Shown here piece after piece: positions 11,495 to 23,420 of a stretch of DNA of 64,000 nt. The DNA comes from Icerya purchasi (Eukaryota; Arthropoda; Insecta; Hemiptera; Monophlebidae): contig CM077115.1 of NCBI GenBank assembly GCA_039619475.1, positions 509,350,815 to 509,414,814 of the forward strand, in the 5' to 3' direction. How positions within the stretch are numbered: position 1 is the stretch's first letter; every line of letters begins with the position of its first letter. The notes under the pieces were generated by a model, which saw only the letters and a list, made by a program, of their open reading frames with translations, was not told the DNA's origin and did not search any database. The position numbers and the translations under genes are program-made.

Positions 11495-12829
11495 CAAACA
11501 ACAACAATAAAACACGGAGGTAAGAGAAGGTAGAAAAGCAGCTGAGCGCTTTCGAACTTAAAATAAATTGATATTAAATTGCAGCCAATTAAATGAGCAA
11601 AAGCAATGCCGGTTTTTTGCTTTTTTCAACAACAATAATGATAATGACGATAATAGTAATATGAAGGAAGTAAAACAAAAAAGAAACAGCTTCTTTAAAA
11701 TTTAAAAAGAAAAAAAAAAGCAAAATATTTTTACATTTTTACATTTTCACATTTTTAAAAGTGTTACTTGGAGCGTCTTTTAAAAATTTCACATTCATAC
11801 GAATCTGTCCCTGTAGCCGCCGAAATATCTTTAAATCTTTCTGCAGGCAAACCATGTTGTTCCGTTGCATAAACACGACACAACTATTGTTGAACGTTAA
11901 TTCCATCATCTGCCGCACGAGGTTTCACGGTGGCCACATGTGCACTGATAATGTTCGCGTTCGCGGGCCTGTTGTGTACGGCACAATATCTAAGAACAAA
12001 ATTTATTACGTAAGTGACGAAGGCGGTCGCGTAAAAGGGTTGCCTGGAAGTTTTTAAAAGAAAAATGGAAATGCTCTTTGTATATTTGCAAACCGAAACA
12101 TTGAAGCTGGAGGCGATGGTTGGATTTGCAGTTGTTCCGTTTTAGCTTAAAGGGATTTCGCTTACGAAAAACCACTGCAGCCTAATCAGAATTGCAAATT
12201 CAATCTCTTCTTTCAAAACACACACAATTTAGTCCTCTATCTGTATATCTAAGCACGGCTACACGTCGACAGCACACACTAAAGATAAACTGTGACCGCG
12301 TGCTCGTGTACTACACATTTAATCAAAATTTGCGCCAACCACGTTGCTGGCGCGCCTCTCTCTTATCTTCTCGGCATATACGCCAGCTCGATAATGTATA
12401 CTGTGCTTATATACATTTGTTTCAAACGATTTGCCTCATTCTTCTTTCATTATTTTCCGTACGCACTTTTACATCCGCCTATCAGCGCACAAATACAAAA
12501 CACGCATCCTTTACTCTAAGAAAGCCGACCTCTAATGCGTTTACAAAATTCCATATTCTGTAAATCGTTTACACTTTTCAATGTTTAATTTGATTACTTG
12601 TAATGATCGTTTCATGGAAATCTGTTAACGGGAAATCCTTTACCCCTTCTATCCTGTTTTTCCCCCTTCTCTGACAGTTATTTCCCTGCTATTATCCCTT
12701 CAGCATACGAATGAATCAAGATATTTTGTAACTTATTTTCCTGCTTATTCAATAGAAGTCTTGAGCGCCCCCATACCAAAAAATAAAAAATAAACATATA
12801 TATATTAATATTCGCTATGATGTCGAACT
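11495..12829. other. AT-rich non-coding stretch
   Basis: The region contains an ACATTTTT-type short tandem near 11728-11757 and chance open frames at 11761-12057 and 12192-12563 that I do not recognise. GTCTTGAGCGCCCCCATACC followed by A-rich sequence near 12760-12795 could be another decayed retroelement 3' end, but no protein homology supports it. Confidence 0.45.
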
Positions 12830-13480
12830 AGAAATTATCGATCTTTCGTCCTGTGAATTCTGCTTTTTTGTCCGAGTCCGGCGCGTGTGTAGTGTTGCGA
12901 GTCGCCTAATTATCTTGGTGCGTGTGGTCCACATCGGGCAATGGTGCCTGCCCGCGGCGCGTACGTATCAGTCGTTTTGGCGTGAACTGTGAGAGAAGTA
13001 TAATCAGGCATCGTAGTGAGTGCGTGATCACTCGATCGGTCTATATATGCGTGTAGCTTTTATCTTGTTTTAATTTGTTACTTTTTCTGTGCGATTCGTT
13101 CGAAAGAGACATCCCCGTGATTACTATCGTTTCGATACCGTTGTTTTGTTGTAGCTGTGACAGCCGTTTATATGCGCGGAAGGCTTTTTAGTCCACGCCG
13201 CGTCTCGTTGTGCGGTATATTATCGTATTGTGTTTTTTAATTCGTTGTTTTGTCTGTCGGTGAGTTTTGTTGTTTCGTCGTTTGCCCGGCTAATTAGTAA
13301 AAGCAAGGTACATGCGCGTTGAAATAGAAAGGTAGAGTTGTAAGCATTGTCTATTTCATCCGTCACGGAAAATCCTAACAAACATTCGGGCCTTTATCTG
13401 AAAGATACTCCTTCGGGAGGAACCTCGTGTCCTCGCGTCTATACGTCCGTGGAAAAAAAATAGTTTCCGTCATATTGTTT
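12830..13480. other. CpG-rich island-like stretch, possible 5' exon or element 5' UTR
   Basis: This block is clearly richer in G, C and CpG than its flanks (words such as CCGGCGCGTG, CCCGCGGCGCG, CACGCCGCGTCTCG). TCAGTC near 12969 fits the arthropod initiator consensus TCA-K-T-Y. A 40-codon open stretch just before 13460 (ENPNKHSGLYLKDTPSGG and onward) contains a CTCC-TTCG-GGAG hairpin. It could be the first exon and promoter of a host gene or the 5' end of a retroelement. I cannot tell which. Nothing else is recognisable up to 13819. Confidence 0.3.
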
Positions 13481-13819
13481 TTCTCGAAATAAAAAACAGA
13501 GAGAAAAAAAACTGATGTTCGCTGGGAATTGGTCTGGGATTAGGGGCCTCAAAAGAGAACACGGAAGAGGAAAGAGGAACTTACCTTAAGGAAGATTAGA
13601 ACGATCCCGCCGGAAGACAAACATCTGCTTCATTAACGCTGAACTAGAACTAAAACTCCGTAATCTGTTTCAATATTGAAAACAGAATACGTGGATTCTT
13701 CAAATACTAATTTGGCTGGTCACCTGCACGACTTAAACAAGAATAAAATAAAGGTTTCGTCAAAATTGAATTGAAATGACGGTGATTTAGAAAAATTTAA
13801 CTAAAAAACAAAATAATTT

Positions 13820-14090
13820 TCAATGGCCCATGCATGGACGTCGTCAGCGGGGGGCAGGGGGCAGCTGCCCCCCTCCGGAGCCTTGAAACTTTTAAATCAA
13901 CTGGCCATGATGAGTATTCATAGGCGCGTAGTCGTGGACAATTTGCCAGAAACCCACGAAATTTTAATTAAGATTTTATTCTTGTTTAATAAAATATTAA
14001 ACCTTTATAACTTATAAATTTTATTTTTCCCATAACTCGTATCCTCTTTCTATCATTTTGCCCCCTCCTGGCTCATCGGCTGGAAACGTT
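13820..14090. repeat. Possible MITE or DNA-transposon end with a G/C palindrome
   Basis: Positions 13857-13872 form a perfect 16-bp palindrome, five G, CAGCTG, five C. It follows CCCATGCATGGACGTCGTCAG, which is itself partly palindromic around ATGCAT. A related word, GCCCCCTCCTGGCTCA, occurs near 14060 against GCCCCCCTCCGGAGCC at 13867. This resembles terminal sequences of non-autonomous DNA transposons that I associate with ZMYM/hAT-like repeats, but no transposase or clear terminal inverted repeat is present. Confidence 0.3.
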
Positions 14091-15943
14091 TCAAGATTAC
14101 TTTGGCAATCTTTTATACTTTACATAATTTTAAAAATAATTTCTTTTAAATAAAATAATTTATATTGTTTAATAAAGTGGTTAGTACAGAAATGGATGAA
14201 AATAATTTTAACCTAAATATAAAGAAGTATATATATTTTACATTATTATTTACAATACAGAGACGTAAGGAATTATTTAAAATAGTTTGATGGAGCACTT
14301 TTTAATTTATTTATTAGAATTTGATTAATCTTGTTTTCGGATGATGTTATGTTTTCTTCTGCGGATGTTAAATTTTCCACATTCTTGCATTATACGAATT
14401 GTGTGTGGGTTTTTTTTTCGATATTTCGGTAGATTGGTCTTTCGGTAGAGGACGGTGCGCTAGTGCGCAGTATAACGTAATATTAAACCAGTTACTTTTT
14501 ACCTGTTCTGAAATTTTCCACCGTTTGGTTGCAGCTACTTTTCTGGAATTTTTTGAGAGTATGTCTTCTTGTTCTCTACGCTATTTGATATTGTTGAGGG
14601 TAAGCGATCCATGCTTCAACCTGAAACATGGACATGGGAAAGATTTTACCGATGAACATCCCAACCGGCGCGCCACAAATCCCTCAACCACGCGTTCCGT
14701 CTTCTGCCGACGAAATTTTTCCTCGACGACATCAATGATCAATCTCGCGGGAGCTCCTACTTTAGCCCACGCACGATATGTGTACCACGTGTGATATCAC
14801 CCCTTCCTTAACACACAAATTCTGTATATTCCCACTTTGCTGGGCAGTTGTAGGTATTTTTTAAATTCTCCTGTTCAGACAGATTTTGAATGCTTGGATT
14901 TTCTCTTTTTTATGTTGATTCGACAATCCAGGTTTATCCGTGAAGCAATATACGTAACGCCGCAACGTTCTTAGTCGGGTCTTTAACCTTAGGTGTGATT
15001 GGGTAAATAAATTCTCCATATATTCGAGAAACCTCTTCTAGCTGTTTGATCCTCGTTCGAATTACATCTTCAATGCTGGACAAGTCATTCCTAAGTGCCC
15101 AAGTGAGTTGACTTATTCCTTCTTTTCGGATTGGTCTGTTTTGACTGTTTTATATCCTAACACTCAAGAAAAATTCCCGTTTGCAGATCTCGTTGAAAAA
15201 TGACGTTTTAGCAGTTCTATATTCCTGTATCCTTTTATTCCGCCATTATTTTCAACAGCCTTACCACTATAGTGTTTCATGAGAGTGCATTATCTCACTT
15301 GCGCCATCTCGTCGTCTATTTTTTTACTTGCAGTCCGATATCATTAGGTGACATTCTTCTACATACTTTTCTGTCGTTTTAACTTGTCTTCGAAATTTCT
15401 AAAATAATATCTGTGTTTCTCAGTTGTAGTATTAGATTTGCGGAATTTTACTGTCATCTTCTTGATCATTTTTTAATGTACATTGAATGAATCATGGCTA
15501 TGTTTTTGTTCTTCGATTTCAACACATTTGTTGTTCCAGCGTTGTTACTAATCGAATCACATTTCATGTCACTCTTTAACTCGTTATATTTCGTAGGATT
15601 ACCCTTTGCCAATCTCCTTTCTTCTACTTTCACCGGAATTTCGTTTTTACCATTCACACCTTTTTTCCAATCATTTTACCGACGGTTTCAAAGGATCAAC
15701 CTGAATTTACATTTCGGTTACTTCTTTGCCCGTCGCTGTAATACTCCCGTCTTCTGTATTAAAAACTAGTCGTTAGTTTAATAGTTTTTACTTTCAGTTT
15801 TCTCATATTGACAGTTTTATTAAATGAAAATGCGTTTTAATTTTAATAAGTACCTTTCCATGACACCCGGATTATGGCCAGATTATACGTTGAAACGTTT
15901 ACCGTTTGTTACGAGATTCCTTCGAACTCGTGAATTTAATTTA

Positions 15944-15979
<36 letters not shown>

Positions 15980-18032
15980 GTCGAAATAATCAGTTTGAAT
16001 TTTTATCTATGTATTTACTGATATCTCACAAAAATCTTTCATTACCCGTCGACCGCTGAAAAGCAATTATTAGTTATAATTATTATGGCAACGAAAAACA
16101 AACGATTATAAAAAATAAATGTAAAAAGGTACGACGTATTACTGTTTGTCGGTGGTGACACAGGAACACGGGGTAATTGAGGATCTCGGATGAGTAAGCT
16201 GGTGGTGATTGCTTTGATGATGGTACGCGAAGTCGATTTGAAAAAATTTTAATCAAAATTGATTAAACTTTACGTAATTTACTTTCGTGAAAGGAATTAA
16301 TAATGTGATAACCGATTTGACGGACGATTCGACCATTGCACGCTGCAAAGGCTATTCGTTTTTCCGGACCCGATTTCTTTTAATACCAGGACCGTCTACC
16401 AAAAAACGACTGTTTTTTTCACTGCTGGTAGGGTTCGACTCACTTACTTTTTTTTGCCATTTTTTCACTCATGTCTCCAAGAGCCTTTCATCCTTTGTCG
16501 TCGCTTCGGCCAATCGCGGTTCATTTCATTTACGGTTGGGCATTTCGGTAGTGACCGCGTGACGATGCATTCATCCCCCAACCGGAAAAAAAAACAAAAC
16601 AGGTTTCAATCACACGCACATTCTCACTCGCACCATGTTTTCGATAATTTATATTTATTTTTATTTGATTATTTATTATTTTACACCGGTAATGGATACA
16701 TTACAATGTGCATTAATCTGACTTGACAAAACTTTTACAGCTTTCGTTTATTAAGATGAAATCGCTTATTAGTTCAGCATTATTATCTAGAATGACAATT
16801 TTACAAGGTGAAGCGATCTTTCGATGCGGAACTGCACCAGTCTGTCCCCCTGTGACTTCTGGTTTCCAACCCATGTTAACCAGCTGTTCAGTGCCATTAC
16901 CAATTTTCACGTTAAAATCGTTTATTACAATAATAATTTCGCCACACTTTGTCATTTTTGTGAAGCTTCCTCTATTTATCCATAAAAATCCTCCTTAGGC
17001 TTAAACAGAAAGATATACAAAAATAAACATTCGATATATTTGGATTAAATCCGCAAAAATTAATAATAAAACAAAACACCGACTAGTATCGAGCAGAATT
17101 TGTTCATGATCACGGTGCGCAATCATCTAAAGTGGGCGCATATTTTATTCAAATTGCCACTAGTATTTTATCATTCTTTTCATGTCGGAATGAGATGTTT
17201 ACTAAAATGCTATCGTTATCAGGACAAGCGTGTCTTATTTGATGCTTCAATTTATTTTCCAAAGCGGCGTAGAAATGTTTTCTTTTGGTTTTTTTTTTTA
17301 GCCTATGTGTAATATTTTCAATATTAGATGATAGGGAACTTTTTCCTGTCGTTTCTCTATTTCTCTCTTAACTTTCCTATCCCACTGTGCTTTTGGCATC
17401 ACATCTTCTTGCCTGCAGGGAACTGAATCAACCACACTGGACCGATTGTCTTGGTATATCCTTGTTATCGGCAAAAAGAAAATTACGTTATAGGCAGCAT
17501 AGGAGCTGTTTGGGCGTCAACTTCCGTGCTCCTCCAAACTTATTCTACTGTCACATTCAATTATCTCTCCTTATTCAAAAAGTCTTAAGGAGCGATTGAA
17601 TCAGCAGGTTCGGTCAAGCCTAATGATTTTGTGCATCTTGAATCACCGAACACATCGGGAAGCAAAGAAAATGAAGAAACCCTTAGTGATAGTAACCTTG
17701 TCACCGCCAGAAGGACAAAACTTCGTTGTTCTCTTTTGTATTTTCAGCATTCAAATTAGTTTGATTTCACACATGCAACACAAACGTTAAGTCAAGAACA
17801 GTGTTGGATAAATGGAAGTAATGTGTTCGAATGAGCTAGAATAATAATAATATTAGACGATATTGCGGACGTACGAATTTTATGATTGTTGAACAAAGGC
17901 GAGGAAATCGCCAATTATTATACAAAGCGCTGATGGTTTGAGTCATTTAGAAATTTTGATCAGCCTGCAATGCCACATAATACTGCCGAGTTAATTTTAG
18001 ACCTAATTAGTTATCGGTATACAGTGTTATTA
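14091..18032. other. AT-rich non-coding stretch
   Basis: I find no convincing gene. Open frames at 14399-14794, 15494-15769, 16287-16562, 16723-16998 and 17387-17790 have no recognisable domain. A minus-strand peptide near 16713-16955 faintly recalls a retrotransposon endonuclease (INDFNVKIGNG) but is too weak to call. Confidence 0.5.
15946..15978. repeat. (ATT)n microsatellite
   Basis: About eleven uninterrupted ATT/TTA units. Confidence 0.95.
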
Positions 18033-18262
18033 GTCGTCGCGATAGCATCGTTGCTAGAGCGCTTGACTTCCGTTACGGAGGTCAAGGGTTCGATCCCGGG
18101 CGACGACAGAAATTATTACAAAGAATTAAATTAAATAATCGCCAGTAATCACGTGGAAGGCAATGACAAACCATCACGTACAACATCGCATGCGCTAGGT
18201 CAGTACACAGCAGACACACACGGGACTGCACTTGTATATCGATAAATAAAATTATTACTAAT
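18033..18262 (+). mobile_element. tRNA-derived SINE
   Basis: The 5' 75 bases (18033-18107) look like a tRNA: GTCGTCG at the start pairs with CGACGAC at the end. TAGCATCGTTGCTAGAGCG is a good polymerase III A box and GGTTCGATCCC a perfect B box. The anticodon and T arms do not fold as a functional tRNA should. About 120 bases of unrelated body follow, including GGAAGGCAATGACAAACCA, a word I recall from tRNA-related SINEs, and the sequence ends in an AATAAAATTATT-type tail. A tRNA head, a unique body and an A/T tail are the definition of a SINE. The boundaries are approximate and I could not fix a target-site duplication. Confidence 0.75.
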
Positions 18263-18289
18263 CAGTTCCGGGCGTGATTAAGGAAACAA

Positions 18290-18535
18290 TAGCCGAGCGT
18301 TGAGAAAAGGGAAGAAATTGGTACACCAGGGCTGTGAATTGGGAGTAGGCTGTAGGAGGAGGTAGAAGGAGGAGCGATTGGGAAAAAAAGAAGGGTAGGT
18401 GTCAATTTATAGTCTGGAATGGAGACTTGCGGAGAGAAAAAGGATGTCTGGGGCAGGATTGAGAGACGCCGAGCGAGCTAGGAAGTCAACTGCTTCGTTG
18501 CCCTCAATGCCAGAGCTGCCAGGAACCCATAATTA
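18290..18535 (-). pseudogene. Family A retrotransposon fragment: end of RNase H
   Basis: The minus strand translates, with stops, to WVPGSSGIEGNEAVDFLARS, then PAPDILFLSASLHSRL and SFYLLLQPTP. This matches the final RNase H block and following segment of family A (WVPSHMGIEGNEMADSLAQ and FYFSIQPNLP). Both ends are missing and several stops interrupt it. It is an old relic. Confidence 0.7.
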
Positions 18536-18955
18536 ACACTTCATCATCATCATTGAATCGTGAATCTCTTGTGGAGATATCGTGATTATGATCTGTCCAT
18601 TAACACTTAGTTCTTGTTAAATTTCAATAGTCGTCTTCTTTTACCGGCAACATACATACGCCGTGGGTTTCTTTTTTTTTTTTTTTCTACATCACTCCGC
18701 TCATATGACCACTATTGCAGCAGCTATCCTGTGAAATTTCATAAATTATACGACAGATCAGCAATGATTACCACTGTCAAATACGAAGATTAATTTTGAA
18801 ACGAAAACTATATACATTACGCAATAGTCTGAAACGCTACACAACACAGTGTAAATATCTACGAGGCGTTCCCTTATTTACAGCATAATTAAGATTTAAC
18901 ATATCTCTAGTTAATTTTATTTTCAATCTTTGCAGAGGGTTTCCTGGAAGATTCA
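18536..18955. other. Non-coding stretch with a T run
   Basis: The region holds a T run at about 18670-18686. No coding or structural feature is recognised. Confidence 0.5.
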
Positions 18956-19690
18956 GACAATGCGTGTTTGTTATGATATATTTACTTTCACTTTATTGAA
19001 AATTTTTCTACGGTGATCTTATGAAGTCCCCGCATAAGCTGTCGTCACGAATCAATCCCAAATATTCGACCGAGTTGCTCTGCAGAATTTTCTGGTTTCC
19101 ATACGTTTTTTTTGGGGGGGGGGGGGGGGGTATTTTATTACGTCCAAACGTAATGCTTTAATTGTAAGTTAATTTGATCTTCCATGAAGTAAACCAGTTG
19201 TAAAATTTGTCCATGTGTTTTTGTATTAGTGTCGATGCGTATACTGGATTCTCATGTTCAGCCGATACGCATGTGTCATCCGCATTAACTGTTGTATTCA
19301 ATACTGGGATATCAGCCATATATATATATATAATGTGGACAAAACTGGTTCAAGTATGCTTCATTGTAGATTCCATGATCATGTGTTTATCAGAAAATAT
19401 AGAACTGACCACACAACGTGAAAGCATCTCCGTTGGATGGATGTGATTCCAGAAGTTTGTATGTGATGGCTTTAATTTACACAGTAATTCCCGACGACAC
19501 ACGCGGTCAAAGGCTTGTTCTACATGAAAAAAGATAGCATTAGTATGATAAACTCGATGAGTCGTCGAATGTTTAATGTGAAAGCCGAATTGGTGTTTTT
19601 GAATTAGTTTCTTAACGGCTACAATTTTGTCTATTCGATTTTTTATTAGCATTTCAAATGGATAGTACACTTAATAGGCTAACGGTAGGG
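18956..19690 (-). pseudogene. Jockey-like reverse transcriptase relic
   Basis: The minus-strand frame at 19350-19670 reads FEMLIKNRIDKI, HQFGFHIKHSTTH and AIFFHVEQAFDRV, matching FEKLLLKRL, HQFGFRKAHST and FLDVERAFDKV of the jockey element at 38-40 kb. The catalytic aspartate of palm motif A has become histidine (FFHVEQ). Further along, across a (TA)n insertion, come YMADIPVLNTTVNADDTCV and SVEYLGLIRDDSL, covering motif C with the FADD/YADD box changed to NADD, and the thumb-side YLG motif. The endonuclease and C-terminus are gone. This copy is catalytically dead. Confidence 0.8.
19114..19130. repeat. G17 homopolymer after T8
   Basis: Seventeen consecutive G residues follow eight T residues inside the decayed jockey-like copy. 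A run this long is unusual in such AT-rich DNA. Confidence 0.95.
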
Positions 19691-21059
19691 CAATGGGTAT
19701 TGTGCATTTTCGCACGGTTTTAATGTGATTAAATTTGAAGGGTTTAATTTCTTACTGAGAAAGAGTTCGAAAATATCTCGGTAATTCATTGATAATTGCG
19801 CTATTTTCACATTCGAAGAAAGCCAAGAAAAATGTCCGACATTTAAAAGTTCATCGACAATATTTGTTTTTCGCTGGTATCAACCAACGGAGCTCGAAAA
19901 AAATTAGATCATTGAACGCCGTTATTTTTATTATTAGTAGCTTTCCTCGGCAACATATTTGTGGCTTTTTATACTTTCTCTTCTTCAAAGTTTATCTAAT
20001 TTTTCTATATCGACGTTTTGACTACGACAACCAATTCAAAAAATCTTACCACTCAGAATCCCAGTTTGTTTGAAAGCCATAGAGACAAGTAAAAAGTGCA
20101 TTATCACTACTAGAAAAAAGAAAATAAATAAAAGAAGAAATACCAGAATCAGAACATAATATCGGCTTGTAAAGCAGTATCGATGTCGCATGGGGAAAAT
20201 CGCAATGTACAGCTGAAATATGTGAATATGCCTACTGCTCATTATCTCCGAAACTGTTAGATATTATGAAATTTTCTGCAAACTAACCCATTAGAACTGG
20301 TATCCGTCAAGAAAAGTTTCGATAATTTCATTTAAAGAAAGAGAAGAATTTACAAAAATTCTCATTTCACTGCACACAGCTGAAACGCGATAAAATAAAT
20401 AAATCGAGGGAAAAAAATACGAAATGAAATTTTAAATTTATAGCTACAAGATTGTAGATAAGAGTAATATAAAAATGTGATTCAACAGAGTTCCATTGTA
20501 ATCGTAAGGGATACGTCTGCCGAAGCCACATCCAAAGAACGATCAGAATAACGGTTCAAATGCCATTACGAATTATAAAAATTTTAAAAGGCGGCACTAC
20601 TATTCAAACATTTCACATTGCAAAAAGTAGTTTTGACCAAACGGACACAATTTACGGCTGAAGTGATTATGTCTTGAACAATTGGAAACAAAGAATTGTC
20701 AGCGGAATACTATGTTCGAAAGTAAAAACGGGTGATGTAGTTCTATTGTGAAATTAAATAATAAACTTACACGCGAATTTCAAACTTGAGATCTAAATAA
20801 ATTATGAACACAAAAATCATGTAAAATAATAAAACTATATTTAACAAATGCCGACTTGTGTAACTCAATTCATAATCATTGCTATTTGTTAAATATAATT
20901 TGATTTTGAATGGGGTTTTTTTTTTGTGAGTTTATGATTTACTTATGTCAACTTCAGAATAATGTTGTATTCACACTGGAAGTTCTAAAAAATGATGGCC
21001 TAATTGTGATGTTGCGTTAAAAAAGTATATAGATTGACTGGAGATATCCATTAAAAAAA
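19691..21059. other. AT-rich non-coding stretch
   Basis: Only chance open frames are visible (for example 19789-20073 and 20036-20242), with hydrophobic or lysine-rich content set by base composition. I recognise no gene or element. Confidence 0.5.
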
Positions 21060-21099
21060 TGCCCGATACGATTCCTAATTGGAATAGCGTAGCCATCGA

Positions 21100-23102
21100 T
21101 TCTGCCGATAAACCGGTATTATAAAATCCATCGTTATATGGGAACAGGAAAATATTAAATTACATTCATATAAGAGATTTATATTATAAAAAACGTAAAG
21201 GAAACAACTCAAATAGACGATATAAAGAATTATACAAGAGATACAGAAATCTATTTTAATTAGTAAATAAGACAAGCAAAAGAAAAATATTACATACAGA
21301 AATTACAAAAAGAAGCAGGCAACGACATGAATTTTCTTGGAGAATAATAAATAAAATAGTCTGCAAAAAGAAAAAAGCAATAAAAGATAAAGACATACTC
21401 AGGAATTTTGCTAGTTATGACAATGCAGTTAACGCATTCCTAAATTATTACTTGTCCGTAACGGGGAAAATGAAACACTTCTGTGATAATAAATTCTTGA
21501 ATACTGAAATAGATGATGAAACTAGTATATATACATTCCAAGAGCTACAGAGGTCATAATAGAATCCATAATAAAAAAAACTTAATCCGGATAAAGCCCA
21601 AGGATACGACGGAATAAGAGTGAAGGATATCAGGAGACACTCAAAACTACTAACCCCAATACTAACGAAAATGATTAATTACTCCTTGAAAGAAGGAATA
21701 TTTCCCAGAGAGTTAAAAATTGGTATGGTACGGCCAATTTACAAAAGTGGAGATAGAAAACAGTGTGAAAACTACAGACCGATCACATTAATTTCAGTCA
21801 TAGCAAAAATTATTGAGCAGTACGTGGGAAAATAATTGAAAAATTACTTGGAGGGAAATAAGTTGATAAATAGTAATCAATTCGGTTTTAGAGAGGGAAA
21901 ATCGACTATATTACTACTTAGAACACTAATATCAGATATAAATAAAGGATTGGCAGCGGGTAAACAATTTCTGTTAGTTTTTTTAGACCTTACTAAGGCT
22001 TTTGATCTAGTGGACCAAGAAATACTAATTGAGGACATAAGAAAAATGGGTGTAAAAGGGAGGTATCTAAAATGGTTTTGGAGTTACATAAGAGGAAGAG
22101 AATTTTTAGTAAAGATCGGGAATGAACACAGTAGAAAAGAAATAATGAATTACGGAGTTGGACAAGGGACAATATTGGCACCTATACTATGTTTGATATA
22201 TACGAATTCGCTCTACCGATATGTAAAGAACTCTAAAGTGTATGTTTATGCAGATGATATCGCACTAGTTATTGAACACTCTGACATCGAAAGTGCTGAA
22301 AAAAGGTTACAAGAAGATCTCAATAATGTATGCAAATGGGCGCATGACAAAAAACTATTAATTAATGCTAAAAAAACAGAAGTGATGCATATAAGAACGC
22401 CGAGCCGGTTTAGAACGTTCGTCCCCAAATTAATTTTACACAATACAAAGTGTTTACATAGAAAGGAAATATGTGGTTATGAAAAGTTAGAAAATGTGAA
22501 TGAATTTAAATATCTTGGGATAACATTAGATAAAGGTTTAACATGGAGAAACCATATTGAAAATATTACAGGGAAAGTTAGACAAACTATTCCAGCACTA
22601 TATAAACTAAAACAAGGTATGACATACAAAAACCTAAGGTTATATTTCGAAGCTGTAATAATGTCCAGAATTAAATACGGAATCGGAATTTGAGGTGAGG
22701 CGAAAATTATAGAAATGAGGAAAATCAACAAATTGCAAAAAAAAATGTTTAAAACTGGTTTTACACAACGAGAGCAAAACGGACGCATTAGCTAACATCA
22801 CTTGGTGGAACAAAAATAACGAAATGTCAGCAAAAATGTTATATTATTACAGCAAATTACTCAGTGCTAAACTAGAAGATAGACAGTTACCAACTAGAAC
22901 AAGAACGTACAGGACTAGAAATTGCGATAAACCTTGCTATGTACGATCTAGGGGGATAAACAGTAAAATAGATAATGTAGAGGAAGAGGTGTTAATAAAA
23001 TTAATGGGAAACATACCAAAGGAAATTCGAAATGAAAAAAATCTGGAGAGATGGAAAAACAAGGTTAAAATTTGGTTGATAGCATGGTGTAAAGAGCAAT
23101 AG
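21100..23102 (+). pseudogene. Family B reverse transcriptase, broken
   Basis: The translation follows the intact family B protein at 33269-35293 throughout: RDLYYKKRKG, then RYKELYKRYRNL (21165-21255), NPDKAQGYDGIRVKDIRR, ENYRPITLISVIAKIIEQYVGK, NQFGFREGKSTILLLRTL, FLDLTKAFDLVDQEIL (palm A), GVGQGTILAPILCLIYTNSL (motif B), YADDIALVIE (motif C) and FKYLGITLDKGLTWRNHI. Lesions are a frameshift near 21555, an in-frame TAA at 21833, a TGA at 22691 where the sister copy has the Trp codon of IWGEAK, and a frameshift near 22750-22820. The C-terminal part (22824-23102) matches the end of the sister protein. The RT catalytic residues survive but the protein cannot be made intact. Confidence 0.85.
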
Positions 23103-23356
23103 AAATAGTAACAAAAAAAAAAAAAAAAAAAGAAAACAAAAGGAACGTAATACTAGTAATAACCACTTATAATATTGACTACGTTGACATGAGACTCGTT
23201 ACTATCTCCAGTTTTAAGCTGCTAATGAGAGAGTGGTAGTTGTTTTAAAATTATATTGTATTATTGTAATATGTAAGTTATCATATTAAGGTATTTTAAT
23301 AGGAAATATTATTTTAGATGATGTTATATTGTACAAATAAATGATATAATTATGTT

Positions 23357-23392
23357 GGGAACCCACAGACGGGCTAGTGCCTTGTGGGACCC
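23357..23392 (+). promoter_or_regulatory. 3'-terminal RNA hairpin, family B copy 1
   Basis: GGG (23357) pairs with CCC (23390), CCCACA (23362) with TGTGGG (23383), and GGGC (23371) with GCCT (23379) around a TAGT loop. It lies 11 bases before the poly(A) tail. The equivalent hairpin of the other copy (35475-35517) has the same three stems with compensating base changes. Confidence 0.65.
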
Positions 23393-23420
23393 GCAAATTA
23401 TTTAAAAAAAAAAAAAAAAA

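Larger units (their letters stand above)
21060..23420 (+). mobile_element. Family B non-LTR retrotransposon, 5'-truncated copy
   Basis: Homology to the family B copy at 33.1-35.5 kb runs from about 21100 to the tail at 23404-23420. Both copies lack the endonuclease and both end in a hairpin, a short AT stretch and poly(A). Sequence next to the ends (CGATACG near 21064, TGATACG after the tail) may be a decayed target-site duplication. An internal A run lies at about 23113-23131. Confidence 0.8.

Noticed and set aside
12745..12800. Another family A 3' end (GTCTTGAGCGCCCCC then A-rich tail)
   Set aside because: No family A protein homology upstream and no hairpin of the family type.
14399..14794. 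131-codon plus-strand frame as a host exon
   Set aside because: No recognisable domain, no ATG context or splice structure to support it, low-complexity start.
16713..16955. Endonuclease fragment of an RTE-like element on the minus strand (INDFNVKIGNG)
   Set aside because: Only about ten residues fit and no other motif is found nearby. Too weak to annotate.
18033..18107. Functional tRNA gene
   Set aside because: A and B boxes and acceptor arms are good, but anticodon and T arms do not pair properly, and a SINE-like body and A/T tail follow directly.
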